From: DASPOF01 sp035626155
Lineage (GTDB): Bacteria; Desulfobacterota; Binatia; Binatales; Binataceae
Reading direction: 5' to 3'
Length of the DNA: 35,979 nt
NCBI GenBank assembly: GCA_035626155.1
Contig: DASPOF010000142.1
Location: 1-35,979, forward strand
The translations under genes and the position numbers were made by a program. This document shows, piece after piece, positions 7,822 to 16,000 of the stretch. The notes under the pieces are model-generated. The model searched no databases, had not been told where the DNA came from, and saw only the letters and a list, made by a program, of their open reading frames with translations. How positions within the stretch are numbered: position 1 is the first letter of the stretch; the number at the start of each line of letters is the position of its first letter.

Positions 7822-8430
7822 CTATGCCTTCGCGCTCGGCCGGCTCGAGACCGAGTCGTACCAGCGTTGGAGGTTGGTCTGCTCGGGCTTGATGCGGATG
7901 TCGGTGAGGCGGCCGAAGTCCACGCCGACCAGGGCGGTGATGTCGGCGATCGTGAAGCGATCGCCGGCGATGTAGGGCCGGGTTGCGAGTTCCTTGTCGA
8001 GCCATTCCAATCGCTTTAGCGCCGCGCTCTTGCAGACCTCGGCGTACTCCTTGATCTGCGGGATGCGCCCCTTGAAAAATTCCGTCGTGTTGCGGAAAGA
8101 CTGCGCGGTCATGTTGAAGACCTCGAACTCCATCCGCCGCTGCCACATCTCGATGAAGGCGCGCTCGCGGCCATCCCTGCCCATCAGGTTCGGCTCCGGC
8201 TTCTGCTCCTCGAAGTACCGGCAGATCGCGACCGACTCGGCCAGGCAGGTGCCGTCGTCGAATTCGAGCACCGGGAGCGTGCCCATTGGATTCTTCGCGA
8301 CGAACCAGGGTTCGCGATTTTCGGCCGTGCCGATATTCACCAGCACGTAGGGAACCGTGATTCCCTTCTCGGCCAGGAAGATGCGCACGCGGCGCGGATT
8401 AGGAGCCTGGGGAAAATCGTAGATTTTCAT
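7822..8430 (-). CDS. Glutathione S-transferase family protein
   Basis: The 202-residue protein has the two-domain cytosolic GST layout: a thioredoxin-like N-terminal domain (about residues 1-80) and an all-helical C-terminal domain (about 90-200). Family markers are the cis-Pro loop in NPMGTLPVLEFDDG and the following LAES, whose Glu-Ser pair binds the glutathione gamma-glutamyl group. YIAGDRFTIADI in the second domain is the N-capping/hydrophobic staple motif. The N-terminus MKIYDFPQAPNPRRVR resembles bacterial GSTs with an active Ser or Asn rather than Tyr. Likely roles are conjugation or dehalogenation of electrophiles, but the substrate is unknown. It is a single gene, divergent from the riboswitch-tonB unit. 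Confidence 0.88.
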   Translation of the reverse strand: MKIYDFPQAPNPRRVRIFLAEKGITVPYVLVNIGTAENREPWFVAKNPMGTLPVLEFDDGTCLAESVAICRYFEEQKPEPNLMGRDGRERAFIEMWQRRMEFEVFNMTAQSFRNTTEFFKGRIPQIKEYAEVCKSAALKRLEWLDKELATRPYIAGDRFTIADITALVGVDFGRLTDIRIKPEQTNLQRWYDSVSSRPSAKA

Positions 8431-8491
8431 AGTAGTTGCAATTTAAAACTGCGGCGCCCGAGCGTCAAGCGATTCGCGCCTCCGTTCGCTC

Positions 8492-8519
8492 TTGACTTGA
8501 GTCATGCGCGGCGTAGGCT
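8492..8519 (+). promoter_or_regulatory. Probable sigma-70 promoter for the riboswitch transcript
   Basis: TTGACT at 8492-8497 and TAGGCT at 8514-8519 are separated by 16 bp. Transcription would then start near 8526, right at the base of riboswitch stem P1. The -35 is good and the -10 weak, but the position relative to the aptamer is what would be expected. Confidence 0.5.
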
Positions 8520-8527
8520 CAGTCCGC

Positions 8528-8622
8528 GATTCGTGCCGGGGAAGCCGGTCAAATTCCGGTGCTGCCCCGCAACTGTAGGGAGCAAGCCGTGCGGCGCTCC
8601 GAGCCAGATGACCGGCCGAATC
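8528..8622 (+). ncRNA. Cobalamin (B12) riboswitch aptamer
   Basis: The core matches the adenosylcobalamin-class aptamer: GGGGAAGCCGGT-CAAATTCCGG, then GCCCCGCAACTGTAGGG (the B12 box region), and GAGCCAGATGACCGGC near the 3' end. Stem P1 pairs GATTCG (8528-8533) with CGAATC (8617-8622) and GCCGG (8535-8539) with CCGGC (8612-8616), with one bulged T. Such RNAs bind a B12 form and repress downstream expression. A hairpin over the ribosome site of the TonB-like gene 90 bp downstream suggests translational control. The class is clear; whether it prefers adenosyl-, methyl- or hydroxocobalamin is not visible. Confidence 0.92.
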
Positions 8623-8683
8623 GACGGGGCCGTTAGAACCTTCGCGGGCGAGGGAGGCTTCGGGAGCTGACGCCGCAGTCCCC

Positions 8684-8698
8684 GCCGGTTTAACCGGC
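8684..8698 (+). promoter_or_regulatory. Small palindromic hairpin in the riboswitch leader
   Basis: GCCGGTTTAACCGGC is a perfect palindrome that folds as a 6-bp stem with a 3-nt loop. It lies between the aptamer and the start-site hairpin and may be part of the expression platform, for example by stacking or by helping one of two alternative folds. There is no U-run, so it is not an intrinsic terminator by itself. Confidence 0.45.
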
Positions 8699-8711
8699 AT
8701 CGGCCGACGCT

Positions 8712-8748
8712 CTCCCGGCCTTCTCACCGAGCATCGCGAGGCCGGGAG
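8712..8748 (+). promoter_or_regulatory. Expression-platform hairpin sequestering the tonB ribosome site
   Basis: CTCCCGGCCT (8712-8721) pairs perfectly with AGGCCGGGAG (8739-8748) over 10 bp, with a 17-nt loop. The 3' arm contains GGGAG, the only Shine-Dalgarno-like sequence just before the TTG start at 8752. No run of U follows the stem. The simplest reading is a translational OFF switch in which ligand binding lets this hairpin form and hide the ribosome site. An upstream GGGAG near 8662-8666 could offer alternative pairing. Confidence 0.6.
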
Positions 8749-8751
8749 CCA

Positions 8752-10017
8752 TTGAACTGCAACCATCAGGGAATTGACGGAGATGCGCGCGCGGCCGCAC
8801 TCGCGGCGCTGCGCCGGCGTCTCGCATCGATTGCCGCATCGATCGTGGCGCACGCCGCGCTGCTAGCCGCGATCGTTTATCTCGCGCCGCCTCCCGCTCC
8901 GCACCACAGCGAGTGGGTCCTCGCGTACCTGATCGAAGTGGGGGGAAGCGGCGGGGCGGGCGGCGCGAACGATGCCTCCGCCGCTAGCGGCGCGGGCTAC
9001 GGCGCCGCCCGCGTTGCGATGGGGTCATCGCTCCGCGCGCCGTCGCACGATGGTGCGCGTCATCGCCGCGTCGGAGAGGGCCGCGATGCGCCTTCACCGC
9101 CGCTATCCGCCGCCGCGCAAGCCATCTCGCACGCGACGCCTGTCGCAAGCGGCCCCAAGCCGCATCCGAGCGCATCGCGCGACGCCGCCCAAGCGATCGC
9201 GAAATCTCCATCGACGGGGGACGATGGTCAGGGATACGAAGCGGATGCCGGTGGAAGTATGCTGTTGGGCAGCGGCGGGGCGATGGGCGGCGGTTCGGGC
9301 GACGGAGCGGGCGCTGGCGACGGCGACCGTCTCGCATACGCCGATTACGGCGCGAATCCTCCCCCGCGTTACCCTGTCGGCGCGCGCCGGCACAACCAGC
9401 AGGGCACGGTCACGCTGCGCGTGCTCGTCGGTCCTGACGGATCGGTCGAGCGCGCGGAGGTCAAGGAATCATCGGGAGTCGAATCGCTCGACGAGGCGGC
9501 GCTCGAGACGGTGCGCTCGCGATGGCGGTTCGTCGCTGCGAGGCGCGACGGCGTCGCAGTCGAGAGCTGGGTGCTCGTCCCGATTCGTTTCGCTCTGAAG
9601 GAGGCGCGCGCGGCCGAATATCGCGCTGGCGGCTTCAGATACCCCGCCTTGCGATCCGTGGTACGTTCATCTTTACGCAGGGAACAGGAGTGCTATAAGC
9701 GTTTCAGGAGCGGGGTGCGAAGGTATGACTGCAAAGAGTACTCAACTGGTGATGGCGGGGTTGGTGCTTGCGACACTGCTCATGCCGGTGCGAGCCAGGG
9801 CGATCGAAGTCAAAAAGATGCTGCCGCCGCCGGCGCCCGGCGCGGCCGCCGGAGGTGGAGGTGGCGGCGGGGGCGGCGAGGCTGCTCCGGCTGCGGCCAA
9901 GTCGAACCCGATCCCGAAGGCGATGCAGGCGCAGCTCAACGACAAGGTTTCGCAGGAGTACGACCAATATCTCGACGAGGAGAGCGAGAAGAAGTCGGAA
10001 GGCAAGACCTATGTTGA
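8752..10017 (+). CDS. tonB: TonB-like energy-transducing protein, B12-regulated (frame overruns the next gene)
   Basis: TonB spans the periplasm and passes proton-motive energy from ExbBD to outer-membrane receptors. The sequence has one N-terminal membrane helix (about residues 27-46). A long Gly/Ala/Pro-rich periplasmic linker (about 65-200) follows, then a TonB C-terminal domain at about 202-284 (PPPRYPVGARRHNQQGTVTLRV and then VPIRFAL). With the riboswitch upstream, B12 uptake with a BtuB-type receptor is the likely task; no receptor or ExbBD is in the window. Oddly, no stop follows the TonB domain. The frame continues about 139 residues as Arg/Gly-rich sequence and overlaps the next CDS by 293 bp. 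In the +1 frame a TGA lies at 9596-9598, exactly where the domain should end, so an indel is plausible. The TTG start is tentative. Confidence 0.75.
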   Translation: MNCNHQGIDGDARAAALAALRRRLASIAASIVAHAALLAAIVYLAPPPAPHHSEWVLAYLIEVGGSGGAGGANDASAASGAGYGAARVAMGSSLRAPSHDGARHRRVGEGRDAPSPPLSAAAQAISHATPVASGPKPHPSASRDAAQAIAKSPSTGDDGQGYEADAGGSMLLGSGGAMGGGSGDGAGAGDGDRLAYADYGANPPPRYPVGARRHNQQGTVTLRVLVGPDGSVERAEVKESSGVESLDEAALETVRSRWRFVAARRDGVAVESWVLVPIRFALKEARAAEYRAGGFRYPALRSVVRSSLRREQECYKRFRSGVRRYDCKEYSTGDGGVGACDTAHAGASQGDRSQKDAAAAGARRGRRRWRWRRGRRGCSGCGQVEPDPEGDAGAAQRQGFAGVRPISRRGEREEVGRQDLC

Positions 10018-10252
10018 TCTCGAGCACGCCAAGCCGGTCTACTTCCCCAGCCAGAAAGACGGGAAGTGGATCGTTCAGGCCAAGCTCGAGGCGGCCGAGT
10101 TGCAGGCTCCGAAGGACGGATCGGGACCGGGCAGGGCCACGGGCAAGCGCAAGGCGCTCGTCTTCAACTACCGCCTTGACGGCAATTCGTGGACCGAGAC
10201 CGAGCCGCCAAAGTGGGAGGACGTCGAGAAGGCGGCGGCGAAGAAGAAGTAG
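9725..10252 (+). CDS. Secreted protein of unknown function with Gly-rich segment
   Basis: The 175-residue product starts with a clear Sec signal peptide (hydrophobic core at residues 8-20, AxA cleavage near ARA-IE, about residue 26). A run of nine glycines lies in an Ala/Pro-rich stretch at residues 35-60. The remaining part is a charged domain of about 110 residues (LDEESEKKSEGKTYVDL and then a FNYRLDGNSWTETEPP tail) with no recognised family. A CGAAGG site precedes the ATG. It follows the TonB-like gene on the same strand and, as sequenced, is overlapped by that gene's frame. Codon use and the signal peptide show that this frame is the genuine one in the overlap. A periplasmic or outer-membrane accessory role is only suggested by context. 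Confidence 0.7.
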   Translation: MTAKSTQLVMAGLVLATLLMPVRARAIEVKKMLPPPAPGAAAGGGGGGGGGEAAPAAAKSNPIPKAMQAQLNDKVSQEYDQYLDEESEKKSEGKTYVDLEHAKPVYFPSQKDGKWIVQAKLEAAELQAPKDGSGPGRATGKRKALVFNYRLDGNSWTETEPPKWEDVEKAAAKKK

Positions 10253-10354
10253 CGTATCGCGCTGGCGCGCGGCCGCCGTCTTGCGAGCGCGGAGCGAAGC
10301 TCCGATTGCACCGGCAGCGGTGCAGCGGGAAATCTCGCCCGCGAATGAGGAGTC

Positions 10355-10789
10355 GTGAAACAGCGAATCCAGGATGACCTCAAGACCGCGATGAAGAGCC
10401 GCGACCAGCGGCGCACGCTGGCGTTGCGCAGCCTGCTTGCAGAAATCACGCGCATCGAAAAGGACGTCCGGCGCGAGGCCAACGAGGCTGAGATCATCCA
10501 GGTCGTCAAGCGCGAGCGCGCCCGGCGCGAGGAGGCGGCCGGGTTCGCAAGGCAGGCGAATCGGCAGGATCTGATCGATCAGAACGAGACCGAGGCGAAG
10601 ATACTGGCGGAGTATCTGCCCGCCGAACTCTCCGCAGATGAAGTTCGCGCCGCGATCGGAGAGATCATCGGCGCCGGAGCGTCGCAAATCGGTCCGGTGA
10701 TGAAGGCATTGCGCGATCGCTTCGGCGCCCGCCTCGACGGCAAGCTCGCAAGCGAGCTGGTCCGCGAAGCGCTCGCTAAGAAGAGCTAA
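10355..10789 (+). CDS. yqeY: GatB/YqeY domain protein
   Basis: The 144-residue protein matches the stand-alone YqeY family, related to the tail domain of the GatB amidotransferase subunit that contacts tRNA. It is helical throughout, with the family opening (MKQRIQDDLKTAMKSRD) and LRSLLAEI at residues 25-32. The middle EAKILAEYLPAELS and the C-terminal GPVMKALRDRFGARLDGK-type segment are also present. It starts with GTG behind a GAGGAG site. Its function is unknown in most bacteria; a tRNA or aminoacyl-tRNA related role is assumed from homology. Its stop codon abuts the 60-bp hairpin at 10790. Confidence 0.9.
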   Translation: MKQRIQDDLKTAMKSRDQRRTLALRSLLAEITRIEKDVRREANEAEIIQVVKRERARREEAAGFARQANRQDLIDQNETEAKILAEYLPAELSADEVRAAIGEIIGAGASQIGPVMKALRDRFGARLDGKLASELVREALAKKS

Positions 10790-10849
10790 CAGGATGTTGA
10801 GAAAAGCGCGGCGGTCGCACTTTGACTGCGCCGCGGTCTCAACATCCTG
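10790..10849. repeat. 60-bp near-perfect palindromic element (hairpin 1)
   Basis: CAGGATGTTGAGA (10790-10802) pairs perfectly with TCTCAACATCCTG (10837-10849). An inner CGCGGCG/CGCCGCG stem (10807-10813 with 10829-10835) gives a long cruciform or RNA hairpin. It begins directly after the yqeY stop. The symmetric ends and GC-rich core look like a dispersed palindromic repeat or a tiny transposase-dependent element rather than a simple terminator. No U-run follows. Confidence 0.65.
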
Positions 10850-10878
10850 GATGAAAGACGGCTGCTTTCCTCTATCTT

Positions 10879-10902
10879 CTCCCCCGGTCTTTTCCGGGGG
10901 AG
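10879..10902. terminator. Hairpin 2: CTCCCCCGG/CCGGGGGAG
   Basis: This is a perfect 9-bp stem with a 6-nt loop (TCTTTT). It is extended imperfectly by CTCTATCTT and ATAAGAGAG on the flanks. It lies between convergent yqeY and the ABC-F gene and would be transcribed from either side, so a bidirectional transcript-end role fits. It lacks a canonical U-tract. Confidence 0.5.
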
Positions 10903-10915
10903 ATAAGAGAGGGGG

Positions 10916-10944
10916 AGCAGGCTGTGATTTATCATCAGCCTGCT
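10916..10944. terminator. Hairpin 3: AGCAGGCTG/CAGCCTGCT
   Basis: This is a perfect 9-bp stem, lengthened by TGAT/ATCA pairing around a bulge. Its 3' arm overlaps the stop codon of the ABC-F gene by two bases. It is the closest hairpin to the end of the ABC-F message. No U-run follows on the minus strand. Confidence 0.45.
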
Positions 10945-12913
10945 AAGAATCGGCGGCCGCCTGCTCGAACTTTTCCAGTTCCCCGTAAAGCCGTTCGATC
11001 TCGCGGCCCAGGCGCTCGTAACGCGCGATGAGCTCATCGGCGTCGCGGCGCGCCAGATAGAAATTCGAGTCGTTCATCTCGGCGGCAAGCGCCGCGCGTT
11101 CCGCCTCGTCCTTCTCGATCTCGTCCTCGATCCGCTTGCGCTCGCGCCCGGCGCGTTCGCGCCGCCGCTGCGCCTCGCGGTCCTCGCGCCCTCCGCCGCG
11201 CGCGGTGGCGCGATCGCGCTGGTCGCCATTGCGGGTCTTGGCGCCGGGCGGCGCGCTTGCGGCCGTGGGCGGCGCCGTGCGTGTCGCGGCGCGCGCCGCA
11301 TCGGCCTCCATCGCGGCCTTCTTCCGCAGGTAGTCGTCGTAATTTCCGAGGTAGCGGATCGCCTGTCCCCGGCCCACCTCGATGACCTCGGTCACCAGCT
11401 CGTTCAGCACGTGGCGATCGTGGCTCACGATGATGACCGTGCCGGGGAAGCGGCGCAGCGCCTCGAGGAGGGATTCCTGCGCGATGATATCGAGGTTGTT
11501 GGTCGGCTCGTCGAGTAGCAGGCAGTTGTTGCGCTGCGCGAGCACCTTGGCGAGCGCCAGGCGCGCGCGTTCGCCGCCCGACAGCACGCCGGCGCGCTTG
11601 TTCACGTCGTCGCCGGAGAACAGCATCGCGCCGAGGAGGCTCCGAATCTCCGGGGTGGTCATCGCGCGCGCGCTTGCGGAAAGTTCGTCGATGACCGTCT
11701 TCTGGTAGTCGAGCCGCTCGGCGAGATTCTGTGCGAAGTAGCCGATCCGCACTGGATCGCCCACGCGGCGCACTCCGGCGGATAGTTCCTCGATGCCCGC
11801 GAGCAGCTTCATCATGGTCGATTTGCCCGCGCCGTTGGGTCCGACCAGCGCAACTTTCTGGCCGCGCTCGATTACGAGGTCGACGCCGTCGTACACGGCG
11901 AGCGATCCGTAGCGCTTGACGGCGCCGGCAAGCTCGAAGACCCGCCTCGGGCCCCGCTCGCATCGCGGAAAAACGATCGAGGGCGGCTTCTCCGCGCCGG
12001 CGGGTGGCTCGAGCCGCTCGAGCTTTTCCAGCCACTTGATTCGGCTCTGCACCAGGCGCGCCTTCGATGCCTGGTAGCGAAAGCGGCTGACGAACGCCTC
12101 GACGCGCTCGATCTCGTCGCGCTGGCTCTGGTAGGCCGCAAGCTCGGCCTCGTAGCGCCGGTCGCGCTCGACCAGGTACTTCGAATAGCCGCCCTGGTAA
12201 TCGGTGAGCTTGCCGCGTGCGACCTCGGCCGTGCGCGTGGTCACGCGGTCGAGGAAGTAGCGGTCGTGCGATACGACGATGATTCCTCCGGCGTGGGCCG
12301 CCAGGTAATCCTCGAGCCAGTTGCGCGCCTCGATATCCAGATGGTTCGTCGGCTCATCGAGCATCAGGAAATCGGGCGCATCCAGCAGGAGCTTGGCCAG
12401 CGCGATGCGCATCCGGATTCCACCCGAAAACTCCCCGACGTCGCGCTCCAGGTCTTCTTCCTTGAATCCAAGCCCGAAGAGCACGGCGGTTGCCCGGCTC
12501 TCCGCGCTGTAGAAGTCGTGCCGCTCCAGTTCGTGCAGCACGTCGCCGAGTTCCGCCATTGCGGCGTCGTGCACCGGACCCGAATGCTCGCGCGCAAGCG
12601 TCTGCTCCAGTTCCAGGCGGCGGCGGTCGAGCGCCTGCATCCGGTCGAGCGCGGAAAGCGTCTCGGCAATCAGCGGACGCCCGCTCATCTCGGGCGCATC
12701 CTGGGCCAGGTAGCCGACTCGCGACTTCTGCGGGCGGGCGATACGCCCCGAGTCGGGCGCGGTCAGCTCCGCGATCATCCGGAGCAGGGTCGATTTGCCC
12801 GCTCCGTTGAGCCCCACCAGTCCGACGCGATCGCCGTCGCCCATCGACCAGCTTACGCCGTCGAGAATCTTCCTCGCTCCGAAGGACTTCGTAACGTTGT
12901 CGAGAGTAAGCAC
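10943..12913 (-). CDS. ABC-F family ATPase (Uup/YdiF-like ribosome-associated protein)
   Basis: ABC-F proteins carry two fused ATPase domains without membrane segments and act on ribosomes stalled or in special states. The 656-residue protein has Walker A motifs GLNGAGKST (34-42) and GPNGAGKST (358-366). The signatures are FSGG (162-165) and LSGGE (444-448), and both Walker B stretches end in DEPTN with switch SHDR histidines. The linker between the domains (about 240-320) holds the arm-like helical pair. A basic/acidic coiled-coil tail (about 575-653) resembles the Uup or YdiF C-terminal domain. No antibiotic-resistance-specific extension is visible, so a housekeeping role is likely. It is divergent from the giant TPR-PIN gene, with 122 bp between them. 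Confidence 0.93.
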   Translation of the reverse strand: MLTLDNVTKSFGARKILDGVSWSMGDGDRVGLVGLNGAGKSTLLRMIAELTAPDSGRIARPQKSRVGYLAQDAPEMSGRPLIAETLSALDRMQALDRRRLELEQTLAREHSGPVHDAAMAELGDVLHELERHDFYSAESRATAVLFGLGFKEEDLERDVGEFSGGIRMRIALAKLLLDAPDFLMLDEPTNHLDIEARNWLEDYLAAHAGGIIVVSHDRYFLDRVTTRTAEVARGKLTDYQGGYSKYLVERDRRYEAELAAYQSQRDEIERVEAFVSRFRYQASKARLVQSRIKWLEKLERLEPPAGAEKPPSIVFPRCERGPRRVFELAGAVKRYGSLAVYDGVDLVIERGQKVALVGPNGAGKSTMMKLLAGIEELSAGVRRVGDPVRIGYFAQNLAERLDYQKTVIDELSASARAMTTPEIRSLLGAMLFSGDDVNKRAGVLSGGERARLALAKVLAQRNNCLLLDEPTNNLDIIAQESLLEALRRFPGTVIIVSHDRHVLNELVTEVIEVGRGQAIRYLGNYDDYLRKKAAMEADAARAATRTAPPTAASAPPGAKTRNGDQRDRATARGGGREDREAQRRRERAGRERKRIEDEIEKDEAERAALAAEMNDSNFYLARRDADELIARYERLGREIERLYGELEKFEQAAADS

Positions 12914-13035
12914 GTTGATCCTGCAAGTTTAGCAGCGGGGATCGTGGGCCGAAAGCCGCGCTGCTGTGCTCGGGAAAATTGTCCTGTGCGCGCTTCTTCC
13001 GCTGTAATCTCCAATATGTTAAATAAACCTACACT

Positions 13036-16000
13036 ATGACAAACTCGGCTCCAGGGTATCGGGTGCCGAGAAGCGCGGACGAGTTCGAAAGGCTCTGTCT
13101 CAAGCTTCTGCGGCGCCATTGGCAGCTTCCCCAGCTCGAGCGGCTGCGCGACCCCGACCGGCGCGCCAAGGGCATCCATCTGATCGAGATCAGCGGACGC
13201 CCGCGGCTGGCTGCGGTTCGATGCGACCTGCACGAGGCTCAGGGTCCGCTCCAGGCGGCGGAGATTAAGGACGCCGCCGAGCGAGCCGTAAGCCTCGGGC
13301 TTCCGATAGGCCGCTTCGTAATCGCGACCACCGCGCGGCGCACCTCCGGTCTCCAGCGCACGCTGTTCGAACTCAATCGCACCGCCAGCAGCCGCCCGGG
13401 CGGGCTGTCGGCGATCGAGGTGATCACCTGGGACGATATCGAGGAGCTCCTCGATGAGTACCCGCTGATCGTGACCGAGTTCGGCACCGCGGCGAAACGC
13501 CAGGCGCTGTCGAACTTCGATGCGGCAATTCATCTCGAGCCGCGCTGCGCCCCGGTGGAGGAGGCGGCGGCGGATTCGGCCGACGGCGAAATCGTCTCGG
13601 CCGCGCAGAGCCTGGAGCGGCGCGAGCACCAGATGGCGCGGCTTGCGCTGCTGCGGCTTCGCGAGCAGCGATGGGCCGAGCTTGGTGCGGCGCAGAAATT
13701 CAGGGTGCTCACCTATCTTGCCGTCGCCTGGCTAAAGGAGGGCGAGGCGCGCAAGGCCGCGCTGCTCCTGATCGCGGCGCGTTCGCTGCAGCCCGATGAC
13801 GAGTTCGCGTGCACCAACGAGGCGCTCGCGCACGAGCTATTGGGCGAGCGGGATCGCGCCTATGCGCTCGCCGATCGGCTGCGCATGCAGTTCCCGGGCA
13901 GCGCGCGCGCGCTTGCGCTATGGCTGAACAACGCGCCGCGCACTCTGAGCGCGGCGGCGATCGAGTCCGAGATGCCCGCCGAACTCGGCGCCGATCCTGA
14001 AATTGCAATCCTGATGGCGCGCCGCTCGCTGGGCGAGGCCGACTACGCGCGCGCCGAGCGATTCGCGCGCGCGGCGACCGCGGCGCTCCAGGACCACTCG
14101 GACCCCTGGCTGCTGCTCGGACAGGCGCTTCTGCTATCCGAGGTGGCCGAGCCTGCAGCAGCGGCGCCCGGCAGCGAGCCGGGCGAGGAAGGGTCGCGGG
14201 TGCGCGAGGCGGAAAGCTGCTTCACGCAGGCGCTCGCGCTGGCGCAAAAGGAGAGCGCGGAGCGCAATGAAGTGCAGGCTTTGATCGGACGAGCGCAGGC
14301 GCGAATCGCCCTGCGCGATACCGAAGGCGCCGGGAAAGATATCGAAGAGGCCCACGGCCTCAAGCGCGAAGACGGCAACGGGTTGTGCGAGTACGGGATC
14401 GTGTTGCGCTCGCGCGGAAGCTTGAGCGAGGCGATTGACGTGTTCCGCCGCGCCGCCGCCGCCGGCGGCCGCGACGATGCCGAGTATCACCTGGCCGTCA
14501 CGCTGCGCGAGCGCGACGATCCGGGCGATTTGCAGGAGGCGGCGGAGCTGCTCGGCCGCGCAGTCGCCCGCTTCGACTCGGTTCCCAAGGGCGACTATCC
14601 GTTTGCAGTGGCGTGCGCCGCCGATGCGCTTGGGCGGCTGGAACGATGGCGCGAGGCCGACATTCTAATCGCCGGCCTGCCCGAGGGCGCAATTGCGCCG
14701 GTCGCGTTGCTGACGCTGCGGGCCAATCTGAGACTTGCGCAGGGCAAGTTCGACCAGGCGGCCAAGCTTGCCGACGAGGCCCTCGAGGCGCTGGCGCCCA
14801 ACACCTCGCTCGATGATCGCCGCAAGCTCGCGGCCGTCCTGCACGACCTTGGCCGTTATCGCGACGCGCTCCCGCTGTGGGAGGCGCTTGCGGCATCGGG
14901 AAGCCCCAATGACGGACGCCGCCTGCTCGATTGCGCAAGCCGGCTCGGGCGCGAGGATATCGTGCTCGACCTCACCCGCCAGTTGCATCCCGAGCAGGCC
15001 GACTCCGCGACCGCCAAATCTTCGGAGCTGGACAGGCTCGAGCACAGCGATCCGCTGGCCGCGCTCGGCCTGATGCAGGATTACCTTGCCGAGCATCCCG
15101 AGGACGCGGTGATGCGGCTTCGGCGTTCGATCGCCGCGGACCGGCTGGGCCGCACCGATCTCGTGATCGCGGACCCGAGCGCGATGCCGCCGGCGCGGGA
15201 AGTCCCCTCCGCGATCGGGCGCGAAGCCGTACGCATCATGCGCGAGGGCGGCCGCGCCAACGAGGCGCTCACCTACGCCTACGAGCTGCTGCGGCGTCAT
15301 CCGCTCGATCCCGACGCGCATCGCGGCTACCTTGCCGCTCTCGGACCGCTCGGCCCCATGCCTCACGTGGCCGAGTTCGACACCGCCGCGCCCGGCTCGG
15401 CAGTATGCTTCGTCGAACAGGACGGCAACGTGGAACGTTGGGTCATTCTCGAGGACGCCAACGACCCGGACGAAAACCAGGATGAATACGGCCCCGCGCA
15501 TCCGCTCGCCAAGGCTCTCAATCGCAAGCGGGTGGGCGACAAATTCCAGTTGCCCGAGGGACGGTTCAGCCGCAAGTCGGGCGTGGTCAAGCAAATCATC
15601 AGCAAGTTCGCCCGCCGCTACCAGGATTGCCTGTCGGGATGGCAGCGGCGTTTCCCCGGACTGCCGGAGATCGAGATGTCGCACGGGCGCATCGAGGCGC
15701 TCGCGCTGGCGGAGGTGCCCGCCGACCCCGGCGCGCTGTTCCCGCCGCCGGCGGTCAAGCGAGACGATGCGCTGAAAGATGCGGGCCGCGTGTATGCGGC
15801 CAACTCGCTCCCGATCCATGCGGTTGCGGAGCATCTGGCGCTCAACGATTTGCAGACGATGTTCGTGCTCGCGCAGCAGCCCGACGTGCCGATCAAGTGC
15901 TGCACGGGTTCCGCCGAGGAACTCGGCGAGGCGCTCGGCGCGTTCGAGCGCGCCAACGCGATCGTGATCGATCTGAGCGCGATCGCGACGCTGTGCCTGC

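Noticed and set aside
10943..12913. ABC-F as an antibiotic-resistance determinant
   Set aside because: No resistance-type long arm extension is visible, and the C-terminal tail fits housekeeping Uup/YdiF proteins.
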